Shown: positions 51,343 to 60,620 of the stretch, piece by piece
Layout: every line of letters starts with the position of its first letter
Numbering within the stretch: the first letter of the stretch is position 1
Source: Lojkania enalia
Taxonomy: Eukaryota > Ascomycota > Dothideomycetes > Pleosporales
DNA: 64,000 nt
Reading direction: 5' to 3'
Assembly: GCA_010094045.1 (NCBI GenBank)
Contig: ML986597.1
Span: forward strand, 31,965-95,964
Notes under the pieces: model-generated
Told to the model about the DNA's origin: nothing
Databases searched by the model: none
Seen by the model: the letters and a program-made list of their open reading frames with translations, nothing else
Made by a program: the position numbers and the translations under genes

Positions 51343-52710
51343 ACTATATACTATTATATCTAATTATAAGATATAGTTTATTTCTACCTTCTATTAAGAG
51401 CTTTATAAACAGCTATAAATTAATATATATATATTAACCAACTTCTATTTAAAGACTAATAGCTAGATAGAGAACGCTAATATAGTAATAGAGTAAGTTC
51501 TTTAAGCCTATACTAGCTATAAATAAGATAATTAGGTTAAATAGCTGCTAATAGTATAGTTTAAAGTAAATAATATAGTATTTAAATTAATAAAAGTCTC
51601 TCTATTCTTAGCCTATTTTAGCTAGCACCTTTAAATAGGCTTCGAGCTATTTATAAGAATCTATTAACCGTTAAAATAGTCTTTAATAGTCTAGAAAGTT
51701 AATAGACTAGTTAATAAGATAAAGGATATTATAGAGTATATTAGAGAAGAACTTACCTAAGTATAAACGTTCTAATAAAAGTATATTAACCGTAAGTATA
51801 TACTAGCCTCTAACTACTAGATTAATAATCTAGTTTAGTTAGATACTAGAAATATATATATTTAAAGACTATTAAAAAAGTTTAACTAGAAGGATATAGG
51901 CTTTTATAAGATTATTATAAAGGTATCTTTATATATTTATAAACTAAAGCTACCTAAATTAATTAAAATATATCTTATATTCTATATATTATTATTATTA
52001 TAGCTAGTACCTAAGTTATTTAACTACTTATCTAGTTAATAAGTATATAACCCTAAACCTACTAAAATTAATAAACCTAAATATCTTATTAAGTAAATAG
52101 AAGACTTCTACTATAACTAATAGAGATACTAGTATAAATATCTTATTAAGTAGACTAGCTATTATAACCTAGAATAGTACCTAGCTAATAACTTTATTAA
52201 GATAACTATTATAGAAGATTACTATATTAGAAACTTAAATAAATAAGATTTAAATATAATATTATATCTAGATTTTTAATTAGGTATTAGAGTCTAATTT
52301 AAGTATATTCCTAGATACCTATAATAATACTACTATCTAATTATAATTAACCTAAATATAATATAAAGACTTAACTTATAAAAGCTTATAATTAAAAGGG
52401 AGGTACTATTATAGTAATACTATAATATCTTTATACTTATACTACTCTTACTATAATACTTAAACTAGCTACTAGTAATAGCTATTAGTTACCAGCTAGA
52501 ATATAACTAACTTATTATAACTATAATAGAGAAAGGTTTTACCGATCTAACTAGCCTATATAGTAGTATAGATCTAGTCTCTATAAAAAACCTATATAAT
52601 ATAAATATCTCTATTCTTTATATAATATTTTAATATTTATATATAGTATATAGTAATAGAGTTAACTATTTAAAGTATAATTTACTAATTATATATAAAC
52701 GTCTATAATA
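51343..52710 (+). mobile_element. Gypsy-A4: truncated 3' part (integrase, chromodomain, 3' LTR)
   Basis: Starts abruptly in the integrase core (matching A5 from about 39880), continues through the chromodomain (about 52080-52230) and ends in a 304-bp 3' LTR. Its left border touches the 3' LTR of A3 and its right border abuts Gypsy-B2. The interior has a deletion before the LTR relative to A5. Heavily RIP-mutated. Confidence 0.88.
52407..52710 (+). repeat. 3' LTR of Gypsy-A4
   Basis: 304 bp, TATTATAGTAATAC...CGTCTATAATA, preceded by an AAAAGGGAGG purine tract. Confidence 0.93.
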
Positions 52711-54088
52711 ATATTCTTCTTCTAAATCTTTTTTTTCTAGATTACTTATAACTTAGACTTATTTTCTCTAGTAGTAATTAAATCTATAGATCTACTTTAT
52801 TAGTAACTTTTACTAAAAAACGTACCCTTTAATAGTATACTTATCTTTTCTTATTTTTAAACTAATATAGTTTATTATTAATTCTTTTTACTAGTTAGAA
52901 ATATAATACTAGATTTTAGAGTTATTCTATATATATTATTACCCTTCTTATTTCTATTTTTAGTCTCTTATAGAACTTTACTATTATACTATAATTATTC
53001 TATATAATCTTATTTAAGAGTTATTAAAAACTTAATATATATAAAGTAATAGATTCTAGTTAAATTAGGTTGTAGAATCTATCTTCTACTATTTATACTT
53101 TGTTAATATCTCTAAACGCTAGTTTAAGTTTCTATTAGAAGTATATTAAACTTATAAATATTATCTTAGTTTTATTCTTCTAATATTCTTTTATATAGTT
53201 CTTAAAATCTATTAGAAAGAACTAGAACTAGTTAAATAGTTTACCTATTAGGTATACTTCTACAAATAGTACTTTCTTATTCTTATATTAAATAATATTT
53301 AAATTAGCTTTAATATAGATATTTACTACTATTAGGAATCTTTTAAATTTAGACCTAGTTCTATCGAATTTATTAAATAGTATTAGCTTAATTTATTACT
53401 AGTAGTATATTATTTATAGTACTCTTTTAACCTATTTAAACTTTTAGATAATTCTTATAAGTTCTATTTCTTATTTACTATTAATTATTTCTTATATTCC
53501 TTTAAGACTTTTAAGAAGGCTATCTTAGACCTCTTTTAAACTTTTAATCTATATATCTACTAAGACTAGCTAGTTCTATTATTATATTAACTTGTTCTAT
53601 ATTCTTATAAACGTAGTTATTATACCTACTTCTAAAGAGGTGGCTTTACTAGCTAATTCTAATATTCTACTTACATAAGTTTCCTACGTTACTTACTAAA
53701 GGTATCTCTTTCCTTATAATTAGGGTAGTCTAACTGGTCTTACTTCTTCTAACCTTACGAGGGTAGTTAAAGTATAACAGCCTCTGATTAGCCGTATATA
53801 GAATAGGGTAATAACTAAGAGTAATCACGTGCTGTAGGGGATTATTCTTGTGGGCTTATAATAGAAGTGTGCAAGTAGAGTATGTAAAGGATATTCAAGT
53901 TGACTACGAAGAGCTATAAAGGTTAGAGTCGTAATGTCATTAAATATAATTTGGTTCCTCTGTTATTCTTCCTACTCAGTGGCTCAGGCTTGACTGAGTC
54001 GCTGAGCCGTTCACGTGATTGACCGCGCTTGCTTAACTATACAGAGTCCCACGTTTCTATAGGTTCTAGTGCGAGGGTCTCCGTAACA
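52711..54088 (-). mobile_element. Gypsy-B2: 5' part of a Gypsy-B element (gag and 5' LTR), minus strand
   Basis: The reverse complement matches Gypsy-B1 from its 5' LTR through gag to about B1 position 31050, where Gypsy-A4 begins. gag sequence at 52711-53770 is strongly RIP-mutated, while the outer LTR is nearly undamaged. The rest of the element is absent from the window. It marks the edge between the transposon block and the gene-bearing island. Confidence 0.9.
53773..54088 (-). repeat. 5' LTR of Gypsy-B2, little RIP
   Basis: 316 bp on the plus strand from TATAACAG to CCGTAACA, i.e. TGTTACGG...CTGTTATA on the element strand. Retains CA/TG and GC-rich stretches such as CACGTGATTGACCGCG and a palindrome-prone CTCAG/CTGAG cluster (about 53970-54015), where the B1 LTRs show RIP-changed versions. 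Confidence 0.92.
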
Positions 54089-54093
54089 CTTAT

Positions 54094-54275
54094 AGAGATA
54101 TAAGAACTTTGTTAAGCAGTTAGACTTGATAGGCCTTATAGCTGGAGAAATTTGATTTTTCCTCAATCTCCAGCGATTTCTTATATAAATTGATACTATT
54201 CACCTACTTAGTTAGGATTAGCTTATTCTGAGTTCTTGCAGCTCTCTACTATTGTTTTCGAGCAGTGGGGGTGTG
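54094..54275. other. Short spacer next to the transposon block
   Basis: No gene or element recognised. The only structure seen is a small hairpin-forming pair GCTGGAG (54141-54147) and CTCCAGC (54168-54174). Confidence 0.5.
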
Positions 54276-54426
54276 TTACATGTTTCTACTATCTTATTAT
54301 AGTTGGTCTGTTTTTTTCAGGCCTATATAGTCTCGCCATTGCCAGCCTCTAGCTAGGCAGGCCACTTACCCTCCTTCAATGCATCAATATTTGCCTCAGC
54401 AATTGATGCTGCCTGATATGCGACAC
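54276..54426 (-). repeat. Left arm of an imperfect inverted repeat flanking the subtilisin locus
   Basis: The reverse complement of this stretch recurs at 58088-58216, with roughly 15% differences and about 25 bp present only here (around 54360-54385). Shared landmarks are a GCATCAATTGCTGAGGC stretch, AGAGGCTGGCA(A/G)TGGCGAG and GACTATATA(G/T)GCCTGA. It overlaps the 3' end of the open frame at 54353-54580. Confidence 0.8.
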
Positions 54427-54580
54427 GAACGCTGGTGGTGCCGGAGACCCGAACCGCTCTGAAGATACTCTCGCTTAATGACCCAGATTTGCTTCCAAGC
54501 CCAGCGGTAGAACCCTTAATTGCGGCCCATGCGTGGATTGACTCGATGTAAAGCAATTGAAGATAATAGCAGCATACCAT
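54353..54580 (-). CDS. Hypothetical protein fragment or last exon
   Basis: Open frame of 75 codons ending in TAG. The C-terminal 60 residues (from SIHAWAAIKGSTAGLG to DALKEGKWPA) have protein-like composition rich in Ala, Ser and Gly with a probable amphipathic helix, and codon use like the subtilisin gene. I do not recognise the family. The upstream part (MVCCYYLQLLY) looks like intron or non-coding sequence, so this may be a terminal exon. A GTAAGTGG donor-like sequence overlaps the end (about 54357-54364). A diverged copy of the last coding stretch lies at 58088-58216. It could also be a relic. Product unknown. Confidence 0.4.
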   Translation of the reverse strand: MVCCYYLQLLYIESIHAWAAIKGSTAGLGSKSGSLSESIFRAVRVSGTTSVRVAYQAASIAEANIDALKEGKWPA

Positions 54581-54685
54581 TCAATAGTTGAGTAGATAAG
54601 AAAGATCGAGTACTGCAACGCTACCAAGGCTTTGTGCTACATGGCAATCTCAAGCTGCAAATCGACAACTCTAGAATCTCAAATA

Positions 54686-55153
54686 TTACGGGTGGGGCGT
54701 AATATACGGTTCCAAGATAATATAATTTACGAACAGATTAGCATGCATCAACTTGTAGGTATTTGTTATTGAGGAGCAGCGAGATCTAATGTCCTGTACC
54801 AAGAAGAAACTCAGATTATTACCTGAGATACAGGGGTGCACACCGCCTAGCAAAACTATCCTATAAGCTTCGATATTGGGCAACGGTATAGTCAGAAAAA
54901 CGAAAGAAAATATAATAGTCGTCAAGCAATAGCGTGCTTGAAAGTGATTCGCATTCGTGGACATTTCAATACACGCCCTTCCTAGACCCAACGCGTATCC
55001 TTGAGAAAGAATTAATAATTGATGATCAGGGCTATAATAGCTAGTTTCACGTGTCCTCACGCACTCACATCGAGGCAGAATCTTATCATGTGAGGTTAAA
55101 TAGTAGCGAAGAGGTGTAGAGACGTTGGCAATATTCCGATGAACCCGTCTCAT
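54686..55153 (-). CDS. Hypothetical open frame, uncertain
   Basis: 155 codons from an ATG at 55153 to a stop at 54686, downstream of the subtilisin gene on the same strand. One hydrophobic stretch (TTIIFSFVFLTIPL, about residues 78-91) could span a membrane. Composition is otherwise unremarkable and no motif is recognisable. A GTAATAAT sequence after ATCTCAG (about 54830) could be a splice donor. It may be a chance open frame in 3' flanking DNA. Confidence 0.2.
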   Translation of the reverse strand: MRRVHRNIANVSTPLRYYLTSHDKILPRCECVRTRETSYYSPDHQLLILSQGYALGLGRACIEMSTNANHFQARYCLTTIIFSFVFLTIPLPNIEAYRIVLLGGVHPCISGNNLSFFLVQDIRSRCSSITNTYKLMHANLFVNYIILEPYITPHP

Positions 55154-55329
55154 GACTCTAGTAACAGATGATGTGAAAAGCTAAGCTCTCTAATTTCTAC
55201 ATCAGTTGCTTCAAATGTCAATCTCACGCTCGTTCTTCGCCACATACGACACAATCCTACTCAACTCACTCTCTTATCAATCTACTACTCTGTCAACTCT
55301 TATACATGCTGAGAAACACATGTAACTCT

Positions 55330-56766
55330 TCAAAGACCACTGTTATTGTACGCCAGCAAATTCACTGTTCCCGCTGGGACTCCAGTGAGCACGTTCGGGG
55401 TAGCAACCTCCTGTAATCTCGCACACAATGCTACAGGACTCCGTGGACCCTCAATCGCCAGAAAGTAAGCTCCTAGCCCAGCAATGTGGGCCGACGCTAC
55501 AGAACCCCCGGAAAGAACAGCTGTGCTTGTTGGACTGGAAATCCACGGTCCAGTTACTGATTGTCCCGGTGCAAATATGTCAACTAATTCACACTAGTTA
55601 GCTACTCCCTCGCCGTTCTAACATCAAAACTTACTAACGGAACCGTAGTTCGAACCAGACATTACAGCGTCATTTATACTTGTCGCCGCAGTGGTGCATG
55701 CGGTGGGCTCAGATGCTGGGGAAAAGTTTGCCGCGTTCGAGTTTGAATTCCCCGCTGGAACCGCAAAGAACAAGCCTGAGTTTGATGCGCTTGCGACTGC
55801 TTGATTCATAGCGGTACTGTATGATCCTCCAATTGCCAACAGAGCAGTTGACTTGCCCACACGCCCTTTACTAGTCATGTCTTGAACTGCCCAGTTGATT
55901 CCTTGAATGACCCCAGAATCTGAAAAGCGTTTAGTTCGAGATGGACAAGCATGAGTATTACCGGTCACCACCATTTTAGATACCCCTCTGGGTTGTTGAG
56001 ATGAAGAAGACAAAACCTACATGTTCCTGAACCAGACGCGTTGAGAATCTTAACCGCGATGATATTCGCGAACCTCGCCACACCGTAGGTTTGACTTGAA
56101 ACAATCCCTGCCACAAATGTGCCGTGTCCATTCGTATCGTCGTTCATGGTGTCAACAACATTGTATCCCCAAGAGGCGCGGCCTTGGAATGCCTGATGTG
56201 TTACTCTTACTCCAGTATCCATTATGTAAGCGTACACCCCAGTCGTCGGAGTGAATACATAATCCGTGCTGCCTCTCTGCCTATGAGAGATACGAGCCAA
56301 GTTCCACGGGGCGTTCGCTTGCACGTCTCGATCAAAGAGTTTTTCTGACTCCGAATCAACGTAAGCTTCAGTTGTGAAGGTTTGATCGACTTCAATATAG
56401 TCGATCTGGTGGAGTTAGTGGCTATGAGTTCGATCACCGTTTCAATAAATCAGACGTAGTTTCAGAAGTACAAAAGACACTTACCTCTTCACTTTCAGCG
56501 AGTGCGGTGGCAATCTCCTTGGAGGCCTGGAGATGGTAACCTTTAAATCCGCCAATGCTAAAGGAGGATTTCCGGACATTGCTATTCCTTTTCACAACTC
56601 CATCCGCCCAGCTAAGGTGGGAGTCCAGAGCCGCATTGGATATGCCCTTCTTGAGAACGACTATATAACTCCCCGATATAGCATTCTCACTGTTGAGACC
56701 AACAAACGGAGCAACGGCACGGACTGTCGAGTATAACGAGGCTAAAGCAACGACGATTAATCTCAT
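55330..56766 (-). CDS. Secreted subtilisin-like serine protease (S8A, proteinase K-like), four exons
   Basis: Exons 56485-56766, 56021-56405, 55635-55919 and 55330-55583 join in frame to 401 codons plus TGA, a normal length for fungal proteinase K/Pr1-type proteases. Introns of 79, 101 and 51 bp start GTAAGT, GTAGGT and GTAAGT and end CAG, CAG and TAG. I start at the Met of MRLIVVALASLYSTVRA, a signal peptide; another ATG 22 codons upstream would bury it. Residues about 30-105 form the I9 propeptide (GSYIVVLKKG, GFKGYHL, IDYIEVDQ). The mature enzyme begins near residue 123 (QANAPWNLARIS). Catalytic residues: Asp157 (IMDTGV), His188 (GHGTFVAG), oxyanion Asn280 (AVPAGNS), Ser345 (SGGSVASAHIAG). 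The Ser motif departs from the family's GTSMATPH. It is expected to hydrolyse proteins outside the cell after propeptide removal. No neighbouring gene suggests a pathway. Confidence 0.93.
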
Positions 56767-58087
56767 CGTAGTAGGATCAAAGACAAGCGGTATAGGGATC
56801 GATCGGGAATAATCTTCCTGTGGGAAACACATAGACGGTATTTGTAGAATTGTTCATGTCTATCCTCGCGTGAGCGATAGTCCCCGAATATGCCTACTAT
56901 GGAAGGAGTTCGTATTGCTTCTTCGAAACCTCACCATCATCTCGTATTCAACTTTCGGAAGAGATCATGATACGTCTGAATGGAGGCAAACAGGTTCACG
57001 CTCGATAATTCAAGCCAACCTGCCTATTCTCATTATCTGGGCAGAGGAGGCGCAAAAACATCATGTGCATCCAGAGATCGATATATTATTGTCGCAACTT
57101 GGCAGGTTCGTTGCAAGGTAGCCTGGACGACCTATTTGGAAGGTGGCACATCCTATTCGGGAAGGCCGAGTCGCCTAGCAGATTATCTATCGCTTGATAG
57201 ATTACAATGCAGCCAAACTGCGGGTGGCGCCGGGAAGGATATCAAGGCGTGGAGAAAATCCTTGTTTGTAATAATTATTATGTCATCTACGTTGATATCT
57301 ACCAGCCGATACCAAGGTCTGCTCTATATGCCAGCTACTACAATCCCTAATATTCGCGCATATATTCTTAAGTAGCTAGTAGTGCCTTGAATAGAGTAAG
57401 TTCAGGATTTTTAGAAAATCTTTGTTCGAGTATGAAGGTCAATGAGATGCTTCTTCTAGGCTAATATTGTGCGAGTAGGCACTTGGACGCTTCTTCGATC
57501 TCGCATGTGGAGTTCCTATAAATCCTAATTCTTTAGAAGAGGACGGAACTAGGAACTTTCAAGTATTTGGAAGGAAGAAATTTTTTTTTTTTTGGGGGGA
57601 GATTATCTTTCAGGCTAATAACGTATTGTTAAAGTGAATTAGGGGTGGTTCTTCCACCCATCACATCCTACGCAAAAAACCCGAGCAAGATAACGTAGGA
57701 ACGAATGTTAATAATCGTAATTAATCTGCAAGAAGAGCTTATAAATAAATTTATATATTATTACGGCTTTCGAAAAACTTTGGCACAGTTATTTCAAACA
57801 TCATAGCACGAGGTCCTACAAAAGCACAATTCTATATATGGCAATTTCTATGTCTGCTATTAGTATCAAGTTATAGCTGCTTGCTACTTCATAATTATTT
57901 GGTGCAGTTGCACTTGCTTACAAACTGGTGATGGCGAACTTATATGCTGATTAGTTATGCACGTACATCTTATGATTTTCGGCAGAACATACGGCCAAAA
58001 ATCTGTGTCACACATTGACAGAAGTATAGTAGGTATTAAAGGAAAATGTTTCGGTTGTCTTAGGTACTCTATTAATGTGGTTAATAT
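56767..58087. other. Upstream/intergenic region of the subtilisin gene
   Basis: About 1.3 kb of moderately AT-rich sequence that should contain the subtilisin promoter on its left side. I find no convincing TATA box or gene; overlapping open frames at 56870-57375 lack protein-like composition and family motifs. A homopolymer block of thirteen T followed by six G lies at 57581-57599. Confidence 0.55.
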
Positions 58088-58216
58088 GTCGCGTATCAGG
58101 CAGCATCAATTGCTGAGGCGAATATTGCCTAGCCAGAGGCTGGCAGTGGCGAGACTATATATGCCTGAAAAACAAGCTAGCCATAATAGGATAGTAAAAA
58201 CACGTGACATAATATG
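58088..58216 (+). repeat. Right arm of the imperfect inverted repeat flanking the subtilisin locus
   Basis: Inverted, diverged copy of 54276-54426, starting CGCGTATCAGGCAGCATCAA and ending near AAACACGTGACAT. Lacks about 25 bp present in the left arm. An 88-codon frame across it (57957-58223) has no recognisable product. Confidence 0.8.
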
Positions 58217-58847
58217 GGTTTAGGGTTTCTTTGAGGAATGATCTCTGAACGCATATTGAGTGATCAACGACTAGTGTGGATCGAATATTTGTCTGACATA
58301 TGCATCCGATGTGTCCTCAGATAACTACACTCAGGCGGTAGTAGCATGTTTTGCTATCTCAAAAGTCTGGGATCGCAAAATTCTTAAAGTTTTGGATAGA
58401 AAGATCAATAGTACAAGATTTTTGTAGACCTCAGAATGGTACTTCGTACTATTATCCTGTCTAATGCTGCTCAGGAACGGTTTCTCAATGTTGTGCAACT
58501 TCCGCGCGTTTTACTACCACCTAATATATACGCAAGGTTTGCAGTATTATGCCACCATAAAAGGCGCAGGTAGACTGACCTTTCCTACACGCTAGAGATG
58601 CTTATATTCGAGCATCGCCCATACCTCCCCGCGTTTTCCCGGGTTTTCAGCGTACCCCCCCTCATTAAGAACTTTTGGTCTGATGTGATTGCTCGTCACT
58701 GGTTATTACTAATCATGAATTCCGCAAACTTTCCGTCAGTTCCATCGGACATTTCGCGATTCCATTTCACCAACTGCGATCTAGCAAATGAATGATTACC
58801 ATCTAGCTAAAGAGTCATCCTATTAACCTATTGATGTGGCGACAAAG
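58217..58847. other. Intergenic region, no gene recognised
   Basis: Ordinary-looking sequence without RIP saturation. A 65-codon open frame (58598-58795) has no recognisable motif and is probably chance. Confidence 0.5.
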
Positions 58848-59788
58848 ATGGCGCGTAACGGGCTAGAGGAGTATTTGAATGAAACCCATGCCGCTACGCC
58901 CAGCGACAGAAAATTACTACTTTACTTCGAGGAGATACAATTACACGAATTTGGAGCGCGGTTATTAATAGAGAATTTTATCACTGGCAACTGATTGCAA
59001 CATCTCTGTCCACCACTTAAGCGGCAAGGCAATTTAGATACTGCCGGCTACTGTGCATGTCCACATCTTTAATATAATATTAATGCTAACCCATCAAGAA
59101 TTTTGCCAACTACGCCCTCTAAGCAGGACTAGCGACCATCTACTTTGGCGTTCTCGCTATCCGACTCTCCAAGATCAGTTCGAAGCATAATGCCAAGACT
59201 TTCAGGAGACTAGGGCTACCCGTCTTCTAGAAAATATTGCGCATTTCTTGATGTACCGATCCTCTTTTGTCAGTTAATGCTCAATCCTGCAGTATACGCC
59301 TTTAGCCCCCCTTTAACGACGACAACTATACCTTGACCATTTATTCATCTATGACGATGACTCTTAGATCGCTCTACTCGGTGATCCCAACTATTCTCCT
59401 AAATTCTTTTATCTTCGACAAATCGCGTAGAGCCCGGAGGAGAATCTTTATAGGGAGAGTCATTAGTGTCATTTCCACAATCTTGGTTGGTCTCTACTGT
59501 CCTTCTCCGCATCAGCTAGGAAAATACGATGGCCTAATAGTGAATATTAAGAACTAGTTTCAGCATGCCTATCTATTTATCTGTTACGCGCTTTGCCCGG
59601 ACCAAATCACGGCGAACTACTTTGCAACTAACATTAAAGTTGTAGTTGGACTCCTGTTCGGAACTTCCGTCATCTATATATTCTTTGGTCTAGTAGCGTG
59701 CTTGAGCTCAAAAAACAAGCGTAGGGTACTATAGAACTGGTGGTTTGATAGTCTCAGATTTAGTTGGCTCATTCTGATCACATTTTGA
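58848..59788 (+). pseudogene. Decayed gene for a membrane protein of unknown family
   Basis: A single frame from about 59090 to a TGA at 59786-59788 reads as protein but is broken by in-frame stops at 59120, 59228, 59249, 59303, 59555 and 59732. Each is one C-to-T change from a Gln or Arg codon. Readable segments include FANYAL, AGLATIYFGVLAIRLSKISS, KTFRRLGLP, VISVISTILVGLY and IKVVVGLLFGTSVIYIFFGLVACL; the last two are likely membrane spans. A possible first exon starts at ATG 58848 (MARNGLEEYLNETHAATPS, 48 codons to TGA 58992-58994) in another frame, which would need an intron or an indel. I cannot name the family. Gene status is inferred from the consistent frame. Confidence 0.6.
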
Positions 59789-59839
59789 CAGTATATGGGG
59801 AAAAGTAATCACTCAATCAAGTTTCGCTCTTTAAGCTGT

Positions 59840-59945
59840 ATAGCAGCTCTATTTACTTTTTAAAGCTACGCGACTTAATCGTATAATAATATGCTAAAAT
59901 AGATTATCCGCTCAGCGCCTTTACTAAGCTGATTAATCGATTTAA
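59840..59945 (-). mobile_element. Small pogo transposase fragment
   Basis: On the plus strand CTTTTTAAAGCTACGCGACT and the following CGTATAATAATATG resemble D2 at about 49760-49805, which lies in the C-terminal part of its transposase. Short and diverged, so tentative. Confidence 0.4.
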
Positions 59946-59949
59946 TAAT

Positions 59950-60179
59950 TGTAGTGAGAGGCAACTCTTGTCTTAGGGAGGGAGATGAGGAACTGAACTA
60001 CTTAATTGAGGATAGCCAGCAGGCTATATTTATGTACATAGAAAAAGGGATTATATCAGCTGATATCCGGCGCGATTTGATATCATGCGACGGTATCCGA
60101 TACAACCTGCAACCGGATAACTTGCTGCCGTATAGTGGTAGGAAATCGTACTCGGCAGACTCGCCAAATCCCTATTATA
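59950..60179 (-). repeat. 3' LTR of Copia-3
   Basis: About 230 bp, beginning TGTAGTGAGAGG on the plus strand (reverse complement of the Copia end CCTCTCACTACA) and ending CCCTATTATA. Only lightly RIP-mutated compared with the pol sequence beside it. Confidence 0.85.
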
Positions 60180-60620
60180 CGCCCCCAACTTTGACTGCGA
60201 AGGAGAAGCTGCGTCAAAAAAAATGAAGGTAAATACTATACCAAAAAAATAATTTGTATATAGTGACGGGTGTAAGAGCTAAGTACGCTTGTAGAAATAT
60301 TAATTTAATGTAATATAGGGCAAGTTGTAATCAATTCTTATCACTCCCTAAGATTCTTATTAACAATCGATTTATTTAGCTAATAGAAAAACCTGAGGTT
60401 CGATTCTAGCTGAAATATATTCTATTTTTAGTTGCTTAATAAACTTTTAGTATTATTACAACTATAGAACTTTTATAAGACCGTCGGCTGGCATTTAATT
60501 TATTGGTTAATAACTAATTATAAGTTTCTACTACTTTTTAATGCAGCTAGTACTAGTATATATCTATATAGCGAAGTTTGGTATTAAAGCGCTTAGATAG
60601 TATATTTACGATATCTACTA
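59950..60620 (-). mobile_element. Copia-3: 3' part of a Copia element (3' LTR and RNase H end), minus strand
   Basis: A reverse-oriented relative of Copia-1/2 truncated by pogo element P3. The LTR is followed by reverse-complement RNase H and pol tail sequence (about 60360-60620), where the MPADGLT, NTKLRY and DIVNK regions can be recognised. RIP-type stops are present. It is a diverged lineage: the LTR is longer than 204 bp and the GATATC array is shorter. A 90-codon open frame at 59954-60226 merely reads through the LTR and is not a gene. A G-rich polypurine tract (CGCCCCC on the plus strand) lies at 60180-60186. Confidence 0.88.

Noticed and set aside
54141..54174. GCTGGAG/CTCCAGC hairpin considered as a terminator or small-element ends
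   Set aside because: Only 7-bp arms, no U-tract logic in a eukaryote, no target duplication and no second copy seen.
56124..57375. Plus-strand and alternative-frame open stretches over and upstream of the subtilisin gene
   Set aside because: Those within the gene are shadows of its exons; those upstream show no protein-like features.
57581..57599. T13-G6 homopolymer block
   Set aside because: Could be a real slippage tract or a sequencing artefact; nothing around it suggests a poly(A) retrotransposon end on either strand.
59954..60226. 90-codon plus-strand frame with a Met start
   Set aside because: It reads antisense through the Copia-3 LTR and polypurine tract.
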